Part shown: positions 45,678 to 55,754 of the stretch, in pieces
Position numbering within the stretch: the first letter of the stretch is position 1
How the letters are laid out: each line of letters opens with the position of its first letter
NCBI RefSeq assembly: GCF_019669905.1
Contig: NZ_AP019777.1
Coordinates: 992,001 to 1,056,000 of the forward strand
Reading direction: 5' to 3'
DNA length: 64,000 nt
Source: Methylomonas koyamae
GTDB lineage: Bacteria; Pseudomonadota; Gammaproteobacteria; Methylococcales; Methylomonadaceae
The notes under the pieces: model-generated
Database searches by the model: none
Told to the model about the DNA's origin: nothing
Seen by the model: only the letters and a program-made list of their open reading frames with translations
Program-made: the position numbers and the translations under genes

Positions 45678-47666
45678 ATGCCTTGTTTGACCGGAAACCG
45701 CCGCCCCGCGTTGCTGGCCGCTTGCCTGTTGCTGAATGCCGCTGTGGCGCGCACCGACGACGGCCGCGCCGCGCCGCCGGCCGGCGAAGACGAACAGGCC
45801 GTCCTGTTCGGCGAATTGCCGTCGGTGTTCAGCGCTTCCCGCCACGAACAGCCGATTACCAAAGCGCCGGCCGCGGTCGACGTCATTACTTCGGAACAAA
45901 TCAAACATTACGGCTGGCGTACCGTGGCGGCCATGCTGGGTAGCTTGCCCGGCTTTTTGGCAACCTACGACCGGGCTTACCAACGCGTCGGCGTCCGCGG
46001 CTTCGCCCCGCCGGGCGATTACAACACCCGTATCCTGGTGCTGATCGACGGCCACCGGATCAACGAAAGTTTGCAGGACTATGCCGGCCTGGGCCGGGAT
46101 TTTCCGGTCGACGTGGAAAACATCGAGCGGGTCGAAGTCGTACGCGGCCCGGCGTCGTCCTTGTACGGCAGCAGCGCGGTGTTTGCCGTGGTCAACGTCA
46201 TCACCCTGCGCGGCCGCGATTTGCAGGGCGTGCGGCTGGGCGGAGAAGTGGCCAGTTACGGCAGCGAGCAGGGCCAGGTCAGTTACGGCCAGAAATTCGC
46301 CAACGGCCTGGAAGGTTTGCTCTCGGCCAGTTACTACCATAGCGACGGCCATAATTCGCTGAACTACGGCAATCTGGGTTCGGCCGATTGGCTGGACCAG
46401 GAACAAGTCGAGCGCCTGTTCGGCAAACTGGCTTGGGGCGACTTTACCCTGAGCGGCGGCTACATGCAGCGCAAAAAATACCTGCCGGCCGGCAGCGTCG
46501 GCGCCGACTTCGGCGTGCCCGGCAGCAATTACCACGACCGCCGGGCTTATGCCGATTTGAACTACCGGCATACCTTCAGCGGCGATTGGGAAGCCACCGG
46601 CCGCCTGTTTTGGGACGGCTACGAGTTCGACGACGATCTGAACAGCCGGCCGGCGCCGCAGCAATTGTTGACCAACCAGGATTATTGGCAGGGCAATTGG
46701 CTGGGCGGAGAAGTGTTGTTGAGCCACACTTTTTTCGACAGCCACCGCTTGACGCTGGGTAGCGAGTACCGCCGCAACTATAGCCAGCACATGGCCAATT
46801 ACGACCTGCAGACCGGTTTCCAGTGGGCGGACAACCGCTTGAACAGCAGCATCGCCGGCGTATTCCTGCAAGACGAATGGGCCATTCTCGACAATCTGAG
46901 TCTGCACGCCGGCGCCCGCTACGACCACTACGACAACTTCGGCGGTACTGCCAATCCCCGGCTGGGCCTGATCTACCAGCCTTTCGCCGACACCACGCTG
47001 AAGTTGCTGTACGGCACCGCATTTCGGGCGCCGAATGCCTTCGAAACCTATTACACCTGCTGCTCCGGTACCTGGATCGGCAATCCGGCCTTGAAACCGG
47101 AGCGGATCGAATCCTACGAAATCGTGCTGGAACAGAAAATCGGCGAGCATTTCAACGTCCGCTTCAGCCCGTACTACAACAAACTGAGCAATTTGATCAA
47201 CCAGGTCGATGCCGACGTCAGGCAATTCCGCAACCAGGGCAACGCCGAGGCACACGGCCTGGAGACCCAGTTGCAAGGCCATTACCGCAACTTCGAAGGC
47301 CGCGTCAGTTACACCTACCAGCAGACCCGGATCGCCGGGCTGGAACAAGCGCCCAATTCGCCGTCGCACATGATCAAATTCAATCTGAGCGCACCCTTGT
47401 GGCAGGACAAATTGTTCGCCAGTTGGGAATTGCAGTACGTCAGCCAACGCGCCAATCCGGGCTATGCCGCGACCGGCGCATACACCGTCAGCAATCTGGT
47501 GCTGTTCTCCCGCAAATGGCTGCCGGGCGTCGAACTGACCGGCGGCATTTACAATCTGTTCGACGAGGATTATGCCGATCCGCGGATTCCGCCCAATGCC
47601 AATCTGCCCGACCATATTCCGCAAGACGGCCGCAACCTTCGGCTGAGGTTGGGCCTTGAATTTTAA
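45678..47666 (+). CDS. TonB-dependent outer-membrane receptor (operon with sensor genes)
   Basis: This 662-residue receptor has a signal peptide (about 1-22) and a plug domain: SVFSASRHEQPITKAPAAVD, GSLPGFLATYDRAYQRVGVR, IERVEVVRGPASSLYGSSAV. The barrel ends in LRLGLEF. In the barrel, two adjacent Cys in YYTCCSGTWIGNPALKPERI are notable. ATG 45678 is chosen; an in-frame TTG at 45657 adds seven residues. The next gene starts inside its last codons, so the receptor, solute-binding protein and GGDEF-EAL protein are translationally coupled. Confidence 0.9.
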   Translation: MPCLTGNRRPALLAACLLLNAAVARTDDGRAAPPAGEDEQAVLFGELPSVFSASRHEQPITKAPAAVDVITSEQIKHYGWRTVAAMLGSLPGFLATYDRAYQRVGVRGFAPPGDYNTRILVLIDGHRINESLQDYAGLGRDFPVDVENIERVEVVRGPASSLYGSSAVFAVVNVITLRGRDLQGVRLGGEVASYGSEQGQVSYGQKFANGLEGLLSASYYHSDGHNSLNYGNLGSADWLDQEQVERLFGKLAWGDFTLSGGYMQRKKYLPAGSVGADFGVPGSNYHDRRAYADLNYRHTFSGDWEATGRLFWDGYEFDDDLNSRPAPQQLLTNQDYWQGNWLGGEVLLSHTFFDSHRLTLGSEYRRNYSQHMANYDLQTGFQWADNRLNSSIAGVFLQDEWAILDNLSLHAGARYDHYDNFGGTANPRLGLIYQPFADTTLKLLYGTAFRAPNAFETYYTCCSGTWIGNPALKPERIESYEIVLEQKIGEHFNVRFSPYYNKLSNLINQVDADVRQFRNQGNAEAHGLETQLQGHYRNFEGRVSYTYQQTRIAGLEQAPNSPSHMIKFNLSAPLWQDKLFASWELQYVSQRANPGYAATGAYTVSNLVLFSRKWLPGVELTGGIYNLFDEDYADPRIPPNANLPDHIPQDGRNLRLRLGLEF

Positions 47667-48681
47667 ACCCGCGGCCGCGGTTCGGCTGCGGACCGGCAGC
47701 AGCTGGTTCGGCTGGCAGTGGTTGCCGGCGGTTTGGCTGTGGCTGCGGGCCAAGTCCGGCCTGGGCAGGGGGTGCGTCCGGATTTGCTTGGGGTTTGCCG
47801 CACTTTGCCCCGGCGTCAGAATCTCGGCAGCCGACATCCTGGTGCTGCAAAGCCACGATTCCGCGCCGTACCGGCAAACCGTGCAAGGCTTCAGCGCCGC
47901 GCTGGCGCAACGCGGTTTGCACGCCAGCATCGAAACCCGCACGGTCGGCGACGAGGCCGTCGCGGCGATCAACGAGCATTTACGCGCGGAGGCGCCGCAA
48001 TTGCTGTTGGCCTTGGGTACGCCGGCCGCGCGCGCGACAATGGCCGCCGGCCAAACTACCCCGGTCGTGGCCGGCCTGTTGCTGGACAGCGACGAGTTGC
48101 GCGGCAAACCGCGCCTGACCGGCGTCGGCCTGGATTTTCCGCCGGCATTGCAATGGCGTTGGTTGCGCCGGCTGTTGCCGGAAGTCCGCCACATCGCCGT
48201 GATCTACGATCCTCACCGCGGGCTGCCGACGTTCGAGGCCTTGCAACAATTGGCCAGGGCCGACGGCATCGAACTGGTACCGGCGCCGGCCGCCGCGCCG
48301 GAGGACCTGCCCAGGTTGCTGAAGGAGTTGCCGGCCCAACTCGACGCCTTGTGGGCGGTCGACGGCGTGGCGGCATTCAATGCCGTCGCGGTGCGGGAGC
48401 TGCTGTTGTATTCGTTCCGCAATCGGACGCCGCTGATCGGCTTATCGGAGCAATGGGTCAAGGCCGGAGCGATTTATGCGTTGGATTGGGATTATGCCGA
48501 TCTCGGCGCCCAGGCCGCGGAGTTGGCCTGGAACATCCTGGCCAACGGCGCGGCGCCGTCCAGCCTGCCGCCGCAGACGCCGCGCAAAGTCCGGGTGGTT
48601 TACAACGGCCGCACGCTGGAGCACATGAAACTGAGCCTGCCGGAGCGCTGGTTGCCGGAAATCAGCGAGGTGGCGCCGTGA
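47656..48681 (+). CDS. ABC-type periplasmic substrate-binding protein (orphan)
   Basis: This 341-residue protein is of the ABC_sub_bind type: ADILVLQSHDSAPYRQTVQG, LLLALGTPAARATMAAGQTT, PVVAGLL, HIAVIYDPHRGLPTFEALQQ and LIGLSEQWVKAGAIYALDWD. TTG 47656 overlaps the receptor end by 11 nt; the long N-terminus includes a hydrophobic stretch ending near residue 58 (ISAA). No permease or ATPase is adjacent, so it probably serves as a sensor input to the following membrane GGDEF-EAL protein rather than transport. Confidence 0.82.
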   Translation: MNFKPAAAVRLRTGSSWFGWQWLPAVWLWLRAKSGLGRGCVRICLGFAALCPGVRISAADILVLQSHDSAPYRQTVQGFSAALAQRGLHASIETRTVGDEAVAAINEHLRAEAPQLLLALGTPAARATMAAGQTTPVVAGLLLDSDELRGKPRLTGVGLDFPPALQWRWLRRLLPEVRHIAVIYDPHRGLPTFEALQQLARADGIELVPAPAAAPEDLPRLLKELPAQLDALWAVDGVAAFNAVAVRELLLYSFRNRTPLIGLSEQWVKAGAIYALDWDYADLGAQAAELAWNILANGAAPSSLPPQTPRKVRVVYNGRTLEHMKLSLPERWLPEISEVAP

Positions 48682-50837
48682 GCAGAAGCTCGATGAACAT
48701 GGCGACGCGCTTCAATCTGCTGAACGCCGCGCTGGTGCTGGTGACTGCACTCGGCGTCGGCTTTATCGCCACCTATACCCAATTGACCCGGCAGTTCGAG
48801 GCGCGGCAGCAGCACAGTCTGGCGCTGGCGACGATGTTGGCCGAGACCAGCGAATACGCGGTGTTCACCGGCCAGGGCAAATTGCTCGAACACCAGTTGG
48901 AGCGCTTGCGCAAGGTGCCGGGTCTGGCGTATGCCGTGATCGTCGACGCCCAGGGCCGAGAATTGGCGCGGATGTCGGTCGACGTCCGCTACGACGCCCG
49001 GCCGGCGCCCCAGTCCGGCAAAGCGCCGGAGAGTTTCTGGAATTGGTGGCAGGCGTCGAACCGCCACGGTTTGCTGGAGATCGTGCAGCCGATCACCAGC
49101 GGCGGCTTTCAGAACGAGGATGCGCTGTTTTTGCAAGCGTCGACCAGTAGTGCCGTGATCGGCGAGGTGCGGCTGGCGATGAATCTGGACGATTTCGTCG
49201 CGGTGGTGCGCCACGCCGTGCGCTGGGGCTTGCTGGTGGTCGCGGTGATTTTGCTGATCGGCTTGGCCGTGTCGTTGGCGATGACGGCCCGGATCGCGTC
49301 GCCGCTGAAACGTCTGGCCGACGCCGCCCACCAATTGATAGACGGCCGCATGCAACCGGTGGAACTGGACAGCGGCGGCCCGGAAGTGCGCGAATTGGGG
49401 CAGGCGTTCAATTTGATGGTGTCGTGGCTGACCGATTACCGGGCCGAAGTGCAAAGTTACCAGAGCATGCTGGAACGCCAGGCGTTCTACGACGAACTGA
49501 CCGGGTTGGCCAACCGTAATTTGTTGAAAGACCACCTGCAATTGGCACTGAACCAGACCCACCGCCGGCGCAGTTCGATGGCTTTGCTGTTCCTCGATCT
49601 GGACCGTTTCAAATACGTCAACGACACCTTGGGCCATTCGTTCGGCGACCAATTGTTGCAGGAAGTCTCTGAACGTCTGCGCAATGCGGTCAGGGCCACC
49701 GATACGGTCGGACGCATGGGCGGCGACGAGTTCGTTATCATTCTGGTCGACTTGGATCGCGACGTGGCCGTGGCCCGCCGGGAAGCGGCACGGGCGGCCG
49801 AACAAATCGGCCAGGTGTTGCACCAGCCGTTTTCGATTCGCGGCCACGACATCAGCACCAGCTTCAGTATCGGCATCGCCTTGTGCCCGCACGACGGCGA
49901 CGACAGCGAAGCCCTGATCCGCTACGCCGACTGTGCGATGTACGATGCCAAGACCCAAGGCCGCAACACCTACCGCTTCTACGAACCGGCGCTGCAGCAG
50001 CGTGGCGCCCGGCGCCTGAATCTGGAAAACGGCCTGAAACGCGCGCTGGAACTGGGCGAATTAATGCTGTACTTCCAACCCAAGTACGATTGCGCCCGCC
50101 GCCGCCTGATCGGCGCCGAGGCCTTGCTGCGCTGGCAATACAAGCATGAATGGATCTCGCCGACCGAATTCATCCCGTTGGCCGAGGAAACCGGCCTGAT
50201 TCTGCCGCTCGGCGAATGGGTGCTGGAGGCCGCATTGAATACCCTAGCCGAATGGCGGCATCAGCAGTTGGTCGACGACGAATTCCATATCGGCGTCAAC
50301 GTGTCGCCGGCTCAATTCTGGCATCCGCAATTTGCCCAACGCACCTTGGAGATTTTGCAGCGTTGCCTGCCCGGCGGCCAGGGCCTGCTGGAGTTGGAAT
50401 TGACCGAAAGCTGCCTGCTCAGGCCGTCCGAGGAAAGCCAACGTACCTTCAATGCCTTGCGCCAGGCCGGCGTGCGTTTCGCCGTCGACGACTTCGGCAC
50501 TGGCTACTCCAATCTCGGCTATCTGAAACAGTTTCCGCTCGACGTGTTGAAGATCGACCAATCCTTTGTTCGCGATTGTATCGACGACCTCAGCGACGCC
50601 ACCATCATCCGCGCCATCATCGCGATGGCGCACGGCTTGGGCCTGGCCGTGATCGCCGAGGGCGTCGAAACCCTGGAGCATGCCGAGTTTCTGAAACGCG
50701 AAGGCTGCGAATTGTTGCAAGGTTACCTGCTGGCCAAACCGATGCCGGCCGACCAGTTCGCCGAATTTTGCCGGCAACTGGCTTTCCATCCCTACCTGGG
50801 CAGCGTCGCGGCAAGCCATGCCGCCGGCGCCGAATAG
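48678..50837 (+). CDS. membrane GGDEF-EAL protein (c-di-GMP turnover)
   Basis: This 719-residue protein starts at GTG 48678, overlapping the previous stop by 4 nt. Order: membrane helix (about 12-32), periplasmic sensor (about 33-180), second helix (about 183-205), HAMP (about 206-260), GGDEF (about 275-440; GRMGGDEFVIIL near 347, with I-site RATD five residues before) and EAL (about 455-710; GAEALLRW, VDDFGTGYSNLGYLKQFPLD, VIAEGVET). Both active sites look intact. It likely receives its signal from the solute-binding protein. Confidence 0.93.
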   Translation: MSRSSMNMATRFNLLNAALVLVTALGVGFIATYTQLTRQFEARQQHSLALATMLAETSEYAVFTGQGKLLEHQLERLRKVPGLAYAVIVDAQGRELARMSVDVRYDARPAPQSGKAPESFWNWWQASNRHGLLEIVQPITSGGFQNEDALFLQASTSSAVIGEVRLAMNLDDFVAVVRHAVRWGLLVVAVILLIGLAVSLAMTARIASPLKRLADAAHQLIDGRMQPVELDSGGPEVRELGQAFNLMVSWLTDYRAEVQSYQSMLERQAFYDELTGLANRNLLKDHLQLALNQTHRRRSSMALLFLDLDRFKYVNDTLGHSFGDQLLQEVSERLRNAVRATDTVGRMGGDEFVIILVDLDRDVAVARREAARAAEQIGQVLHQPFSIRGHDISTSFSIGIALCPHDGDDSEALIRYADCAMYDAKTQGRNTYRFYEPALQQRGARRLNLENGLKRALELGELMLYFQPKYDCARRRLIGAEALLRWQYKHEWISPTEFIPLAEETGLILPLGEWVLEAALNTLAEWRHQQLVDDEFHIGVNVSPAQFWHPQFAQRTLEILQRCLPGGQGLLELELTESCLLRPSEESQRTFNALRQAGVRFAVDDFGTGYSNLGYLKQFPLDVLKIDQSFVRDCIDDLSDATIIRAIIAMAHGLGLAVIAEGVETLEHAEFLKREGCELLQGYLLAKPMPADQFAEFCRQLAFHPYLGSVAASHAAGAE

Positions 50838-50939
50838 CCGAGTTAGCCGGCTCGATACTATCGGCTTGAAATTAATTTGAGCGCGCTCCGGAACCATGTT
50901 AGATAGGCGGTAACACTGACCCTATCGCTGGAGGCCGCC

Positions 50940-51896
50940 ATGTCCGATTGTCACTTTGCCAAAACTGTACGCCGCGCCGCGATCGGCTGCAGCTTGTTGT
51001 TTGCGGCTGCGGCCGGCCATGCCGTCGAATGCGGCATGGCGCAAGCCTTCAAACAGCCGGACGGCAATGCCAAAACCGGCTTTACCCCGGTCTGGTCCGA
51101 CCATGACGCCAAGGCGCTGTTTTTCATCGAAGCGCTCAACGTCAATACCGACGGTACTCGCCGCTCGTACAGCGTCGACGATTTTTGGGGAGAGGAAAAA
51201 GCGCTGAACAACTTGTGCAACGCCATGAGCGACGCCTGCGCCGGACTGGATAAGGAGGGCTTGCGCCAGCGGCGTCTGCTGACCCAAAAAGCCTTTGCGG
51301 CGGGATGGCCGGCCGATCTGACGGCACAAACCAAAATCTCGCCGGCGATTATCCCGTTCGTAGCCGGGAAACCCTGTCCGCCGGTGGATGGCTTTCTGGT
51401 GTCCGCCACCGCCTTGCATAAACCGAACGTGGCCGACGCCTGCGACATCGGCAATTACGCCGACGCCTTGGTCACACCGGCGCTGGTCCTGCCGAAAAAC
51501 CCCGGCAAAAACACCCTGTCGGAATTTGCCAAACGCAATGCCAAGGTCGGCGATTTGGCCGTAGCGCTGGTGCCGGGCGGTTCCGCACCGGTATTTGCCG
51601 TGGTCGGCGATACCGGACCGGCCAAGGAATTGGGCGAAGGTTCGGTGGCCTTGAACGGCAAATTGCTCGGCAAAAACGCGCCGCCGGCCAACTATCAGGA
51701 GGTGCGCGGCAAGGGTAAATACAAAGGCAAGGCCTGGACGGTACCGCAAGCGATGGTGCTGATCTTCCCGGCCAGCCGCGACAGCGCCGATCCGTACATG
51801 ACCCCGGAACGCATCGACGCCGCAGCGAAACAACGGTTCGACGATTGGGGCGGCCTGGAACGGCTCACTGCCTGTGCTGACGCATACGGCCGTTGA
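50940..51896 (+). CDS. secreted protein with GH75-chitosanase-like fold
   Basis: This 318-residue protein has a signal peptide (about 1-28, ending AAAGHAVEC). Its C-terminal half contains KVGDLAVALVPGGSAPVFAV and VGDTGPAKELGEGSVALNGK, the central pattern of family GH75 fungal-type chitosanases and their bacterial relatives. The conserved Asp and Glu in DTGP...GEGS are candidates for catalysis. I infer a polysaccharide-active or related fold, not a proven chitosanase. It is monocistronic with RBS GGAGG. Confidence 0.62.
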   Translation: MSDCHFAKTVRRAAIGCSLLFAAAAGHAVECGMAQAFKQPDGNAKTGFTPVWSDHDAKALFFIEALNVNTDGTRRSYSVDDFWGEEKALNNLCNAMSDACAGLDKEGLRQRRLLTQKAFAAGWPADLTAQTKISPAIIPFVAGKPCPPVDGFLVSATALHKPNVADACDIGNYADALVTPALVLPKNPGKNTLSEFAKRNAKVGDLAVALVPGGSAPVFAVVGDTGPAKELGEGSVALNGKLLGKNAPPANYQEVRGKGKYKGKAWTVPQAMVLIFPASRDSADPYMTPERIDAAAKQRFDDWGGLERLTACADAYGR

Positions 51897-52338
51897 CGGC
51901 ATTGCGGGTAGGCCAAGTGCGGCCGGTCGTGTGCGCGGCGCCGGAATATTTAAGGCGCCGTGAAGGACCCAACCACCCGAGGGAACCGGCCTGCCACGCC
52001 CTAATCGCCGCCGGCGGCCTCGGCGCCGGCCCGGACTGGCGCTTCGGCAGCGGCGCGGATGCGCTCAGCGTGCGCGTCCAGCCCCGGCTGGTCACGACCA
52101 CGATAGACGCCGCCATCGAAGCCCCGTGCTAGGCCTGGGCCTGGCCCCGCCTGCTGTCTCCTACCAAGTCGCCCCTTACCTGGCCAGCGGCCAATTACAA
52201 ACCGTGCTGACCCACTCCGAACCGCCGCCTATCCCGATCCACGTGCTGCACCGCGAAGGCCGTTACGCCTCGGCCAAGGTCAGAAGCTTCGTGGATTTGA
52301 TTTCCGAAAAGTTGCGGAGGGAAGCGCGGTGGTTGTGA
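51893..52338 (+). pseudogene. LysR-family effector domain fragment, frameshifted
   Basis: The first frame reads QVRPVVCAAPEYLRRREGPN through TTTIDAAIEAPC-stop. A second frame continues GLGLAPPAVSYQVAPYLASG then QLQTVLTHSEPPPIPIHVLH and SAKVRSFVDLI. Together this is the last 140 or so residues of a LysR effector-binding domain with a frameshift and stop near 52130. The HTH half is missing. It directly abuts the stop of the GH75-like gene. Confidence 0.8.
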
Positions 52339-52537
52339 GACGGCTAAAAGCGGCTTTGTTGGTGTTGCTATGATGCGACCGCTCTACCCATCCGATTCAG
52401 GAAGAAGGCTTCTGATGCCTCTGAACACCGTTCACAGTACCACCCACGAATGTGCGACGTGAAGTTGTGCAACGGCGGTTTTCAAGATAACTTGCAGGTC
52501 GATTCAAGATAATTTTTTAGCGATGTATTCGTAACTT

Positions 52538-52571
52538 TTTGATATTGTTTGTCAATGCAAACGATATCAAA
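52538..52571 (+). promoter_or_regulatory. 34-bp inverted repeat upstream of fic
   Basis: TTTGATATTGTTTG (52538-52551) and CAAACGATATCAAA (52558-52571) are 14-bp arms with one mismatch around a 6-bp spacer, 35 bp before the fic start. It is an operator candidate in an AT-rich promoter region. Confidence 0.6.
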
Positions 52572-52606
52572 GATATAAGAAACGCCATTTCAAGAAAACC
52601 CACACC

Positions 52607-53770
52607 ATGCCCGTATTTAAACACTACGATTTGACTCTACTCAACCCGGCATTCGATTCGCCGCTGGTGGACGTGTTGACAGAGCTCGAATACTTGCGGC
52701 GCTTGCAATTGGGCGGCACTACGCCGCCGCGGGTGTTTTTTCAATTGAAACGAATTTTCCATATGCTGGAAAGTTTGGGCTCGGCACGGATCGAGGGCAA
52801 TCATACAACCCTGGCCGATTACGTGGAGAGCAAGCTGGACGGCGGCCCGCAACCGCCGAACGATCAGTTGCGCGAAATGGTCAACCTTGAAACTGCGATG
52901 GACTTCATCGAAGAACACTTCGATCCCGGCGCGGAGCTGACCGAACACTTTATCCGCGAACTGCACGCCATGACGGTCGATAGTCTGGAACGCGAAGGCG
53001 ACGCCACGCCGGGCGCCTACCGGCAACGGCCGGTGCAAATCGCGCAAGCGGAGCATTTGCCGCCCGAGGCGCTGTTGGTGCCCGGTTATATGTCCGAGCT
53101 AGTGGCATTCGTCAACGCGGGCGATCCCAAAAAATACGACTTGATCAAAGTCGCCCTGGCGCATCATCGCTTTGGCTGGATACACCCGTTCGGCAACGGC
53201 AACGGCCGCGTTGTTCGGTTGCTGACCTATGCGCTGTTGATCAAATACGGGTTTAACGTCAACGCCGGCGGCCGGGTGTTAAACCCGACCGCCGTATTTT
53301 GCAACGACCGCGACCGGTATTACGCCATGCTCGCCCAAGCCGATAAAGGCACCGGCGCGGGTTTGGAAAATTGGTGCGTGTATGTACTGCAAGGCATTTT
53401 GGACGAATTGCGCAAACTGGACCAATTAGCCGACTTCGGCTATTTGGGCGCCAAAATCCTGGCTCCGGCCTTGGCCTATGCTCGCGAGCGGGAATTGATC
53501 ACGGCGCAGGAAGAAAAGATTCTGCACATCGCGGCAAAAGCCGGCACCGCCAAAGCCGCCGATTTCGAAAGCGCCATGCCCAACATGAGCGGCATGCAAC
53601 GCACCTATCAAATTAAAAAGCTGGTCGAACGCCAAATGCTGCAACCCATCAAGCCCGGCGCAAGACAATACACGATAGGCTTCAGCAGCAGTTTTTTGAT
53701 ACGCGGCGTGATCCTGGCGTTATCGAACGAAGGGTTTATTCCTCCGTCTTTGAACAGTGCGGCGGGTTAG
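52607..53770 (+). CDS. Fic-domain protein (AMPylase, self-inhibited class)
   Basis: This 387-residue protein has an N-terminal Fic_N region with inhibitory motif [10 protein letters not shown] (near residue 59, S/T-x3-E-G/N) and the core Fic motif [12 protein letters not shown] near 193. A C-terminal winged-helix segment follows (about 300-370). It transfers AMP or a similar group to target hydroxyls; the inhibitory helix blocks ATP gamma-phosphate positioning until released. The gene stands alone between a LysR fragment and the Gabija locus, with a palindrome upstream. Confidence 0.92.
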   Translation: MPVFKHYDLTLLNPAFDSPLVDVLTELEYLRRLQLGGTTPPRVFFQLKRIFHMLESLGSARIEGNHTTLADYVESKLDGGPQPPNDQLREMVNLETAMDFIEEHFDPGAELTEHFIRELHAMTVDSLEREGDATPGAYRQRPVQIAQAEHLPPEALLVPGYMSELVAFVNAGDPKKYDLIKVALAHHRFGWIHPFGNGNGRVVRLLTYALLIKYGFNVNAGGRVLNPTAVFCNDRDRYYAMLAQADKGTGAGLENWCVYVLQGILDELRKLDQLADFGYLGAKILAPALAYARERELITAQEEKILHIAAKAGTAKAADFESAMPNMSGMQRTYQIKKLVERQMLQPIKPGARQYTIGFSSSFLIRGVILALSNEGFIPPSLNSAAG

Positions 53771-54047
53771 TTAGAGAGATTTTACGGTCTGGATTTGTTG
53801 GTCGATTTGCAGAAAAAGGCGTCTTTCGCAAGGATCAACTAACTTTGAAATAGCGGACACCCTTGGCTGACCAAAATGATTGGTAACGTATGATAAAGAT
53901 TGGTTAATTCTTCGTCGTTAATGCTGAATAAGTTGCTCGAATGCAAGACCTGACCCCGGTCTTGGGATCGGTTTGAAGATATACAGATTATTTTTTAACG
54001 GGGCAAAATTCATATCAATTTTTTAGCATTATCGTAAGGATGTGTGA
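53771..54047 (+). other. intergenic stretch before gajA
   Basis: It is increasingly AT-rich toward gajA. A small hairpin AAGACC...GGTCTT lies at about 53944-53964 (GACCTGACCCC type). RBS AAGGATG lies about 6-12 nt before the gajA ATG. No other feature is supported. Confidence 0.5.
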
Positions 54048-55754
54048 ATGAATATTGAAAAAATATCAATTGTTGGCTTCAGAAATTTTTCAAATGCAAC
54101 AGTAAAATTTAATGAAAGCACTCTAATAATAGGGGCAAATGATGTTGGAAAAACCAACATGATTTACGCTCTTAGATTATTGCTAGATAAGTCACTTTCT
54201 GAAAGAGATATTGAGCCACAGATAACTGACTTTCATATAGCTAAAAATGGAAGCCAAGTAAGCCAGTTTACAATTACTATCTTCTTTAAAGATATAATTG
54301 AAGATGCCGTTTTGTCAATACTAAAAGGCAATGTTAGTGATGACGGTTGTTCTGTATTAAAACTAATGGCGGATAGAGGTGCTTTGGATTATAAACTTCT
54401 CATAGGATCCAATGAAATCGAACTTGAGGAAGTAACAAGTCGCTTTTATCTAAAATACATCAATATGAGGTATGTAAAGTCCCGGCGTGATCTTAAAAAG
54501 TTTATTGAAAGCGAAAAGAAGCAGTTATTAAAAATATCTCAAGATAACCGCGACACACAAAAAGCAGAAAGTGACGAAAGACAACTTGGTAAAATTTCAC
54601 GCGGTCTTAATGTAATTAATGAAAGGGTTAGTAAGCTGAATTATGTAAAAGATTCCACCTTATTAGTTAATAATGAATTAAAAAAGCTATCATATGGCTA
54701 TAACGATTATGCTGTCCATCTGGATTCTGGAGCTATCAAGGTACATCAATTTATCGATAATTTAGAACTTGGAGCTTCAATTTCGGGTTCAAAGATGATG
54801 CTCGGTGGAGAGGGTAGAGACAATCAAATTCTACTTGCGCTTTGGAAAGCCAAAAGTGAAAGAGAATTTGATCCTGATCATGAAGTGACATTCTATTGTG
54901 TTGAGGAACCAGAAGCTCACTTACATCCTCATCAGCAAAGAAAATTGGCCGACTATCTTAATAAAGAGTTACCGGGACAATCTATTATCACTAGTCATTC
55001 TCCCCAGATAACCGCAAGATACAAGCCTGATTCAATTGTCCGCATCATTAACAAAGACGGAGCTAGCTACGCAGCGAGTGAAGGTTGTTCAAATTGTATT
55101 AGCACAGCTTGGGATGAACTTGGTTACAGAATAAGTATTTTGCCTGCGGAAGCATTCTTTTCTAGCTGTGTATTCCTTGTTGAAGGGCCATCAGAACAAC
55201 TTTTTTATCAACAGCTTGCCATTGCGGCGAATATAGATTTGGATTATTACAATATATCTATTCTTAGTGTCGATGGAATCGCATTTAATGTGTATACGAA
55301 TATATTAAATGCTCTTGAAATTCCTTGGGTACTGCGAACCGACAACGATGTGTCAAAGGTTCCTAATAACGATTTAAAGAATTTAGCTGGCATCAATAGA
55401 TGTATGGATATTGCTGGCTTGTCAAAGCTGCCTCATCGTGACCTAGCAACCGACGCAAATACATTAGTCCAAGATGGAACTTGGTTAATGGTTTCTAACC
55501 AAATAAACCCTTTGAAAATTTATCTATCAAAAATTGATCTTGAATCCGATTTGTCATTAGAATTATCTGGAGAATTATTAGCGTATTCTGGCAAAACAGA
55601 TATGGATGAGGCAATTAAATATCTTCAAGATCAAAAGGCCATTAGGATGCGTGAGTTTTTGGCTGGCAATAAAGATAATTTAGCAAATATTCAAAGTGGA
55701 GAGCTAATTAAGCCACTACTTCACGCTCAGAAAATCGTAGAGATGAGTCTTTAA
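54048..55754 (+). CDS. gajA: Gabija anti-phage protein GajA (OLD-family ATPase/TOPRIM nuclease)
   Basis: This 568-residue protein has an SMC-like ATPase (Walker A IIGANDVGKTN near 29, signature-like MLGGEGRDNQ, Walker B FYCVEEPEAHLHP near 283, SHSPQITARY) and a C-terminal TOPRIM domain (FLVEGPSEQLFYQQLAI near 377, LRTDNDVS). This is the OLD nuclease layout of GajA, which nicks phage DNA when nucleotides are depleted. The gene is intact and visibly AT-rich relative to its surroundings. Its partner helicase gene follows after 2 nt but is broken, so the system is probably inactive. Confidence 0.88.
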   Translation: MNIEKISIVGFRNFSNATVKFNESTLIIGANDVGKTNMIYALRLLLDKSLSERDIEPQITDFHIAKNGSQVSQFTITIFFKDIIEDAVLSILKGNVSDDGCSVLKLMADRGALDYKLLIGSNEIELEEVTSRFYLKYINMRYVKSRRDLKKFIESEKKQLLKISQDNRDTQKAESDERQLGKISRGLNVINERVSKLNYVKDSTLLVNNELKKLSYGYNDYAVHLDSGAIKVHQFIDNLELGASISGSKMMLGGEGRDNQILLALWKAKSEREFDPDHEVTFYCVEEPEAHLHPHQQRKLADYLNKELPGQSIITSHSPQITARYKPDSIVRIINKDGASYAASEGCSNCISTAWDELGYRISILPAEAFFSSCVFLVEGPSEQLFYQQLAIAANIDLDYYNISILSVDGIAFNVYTNILNALEIPWVLRTDNDVSKVPNNDLKNLAGINRCMDIAGLSKLPHRDLATDANTLVQDGTWLMVSNQINPLKIYLSKIDLESDLSLELSGELLAYSGKTDMDEAIKYLQDQKAIRMREFLAGNKDNLANIQSGELIKPLLHAQKIVEMSL

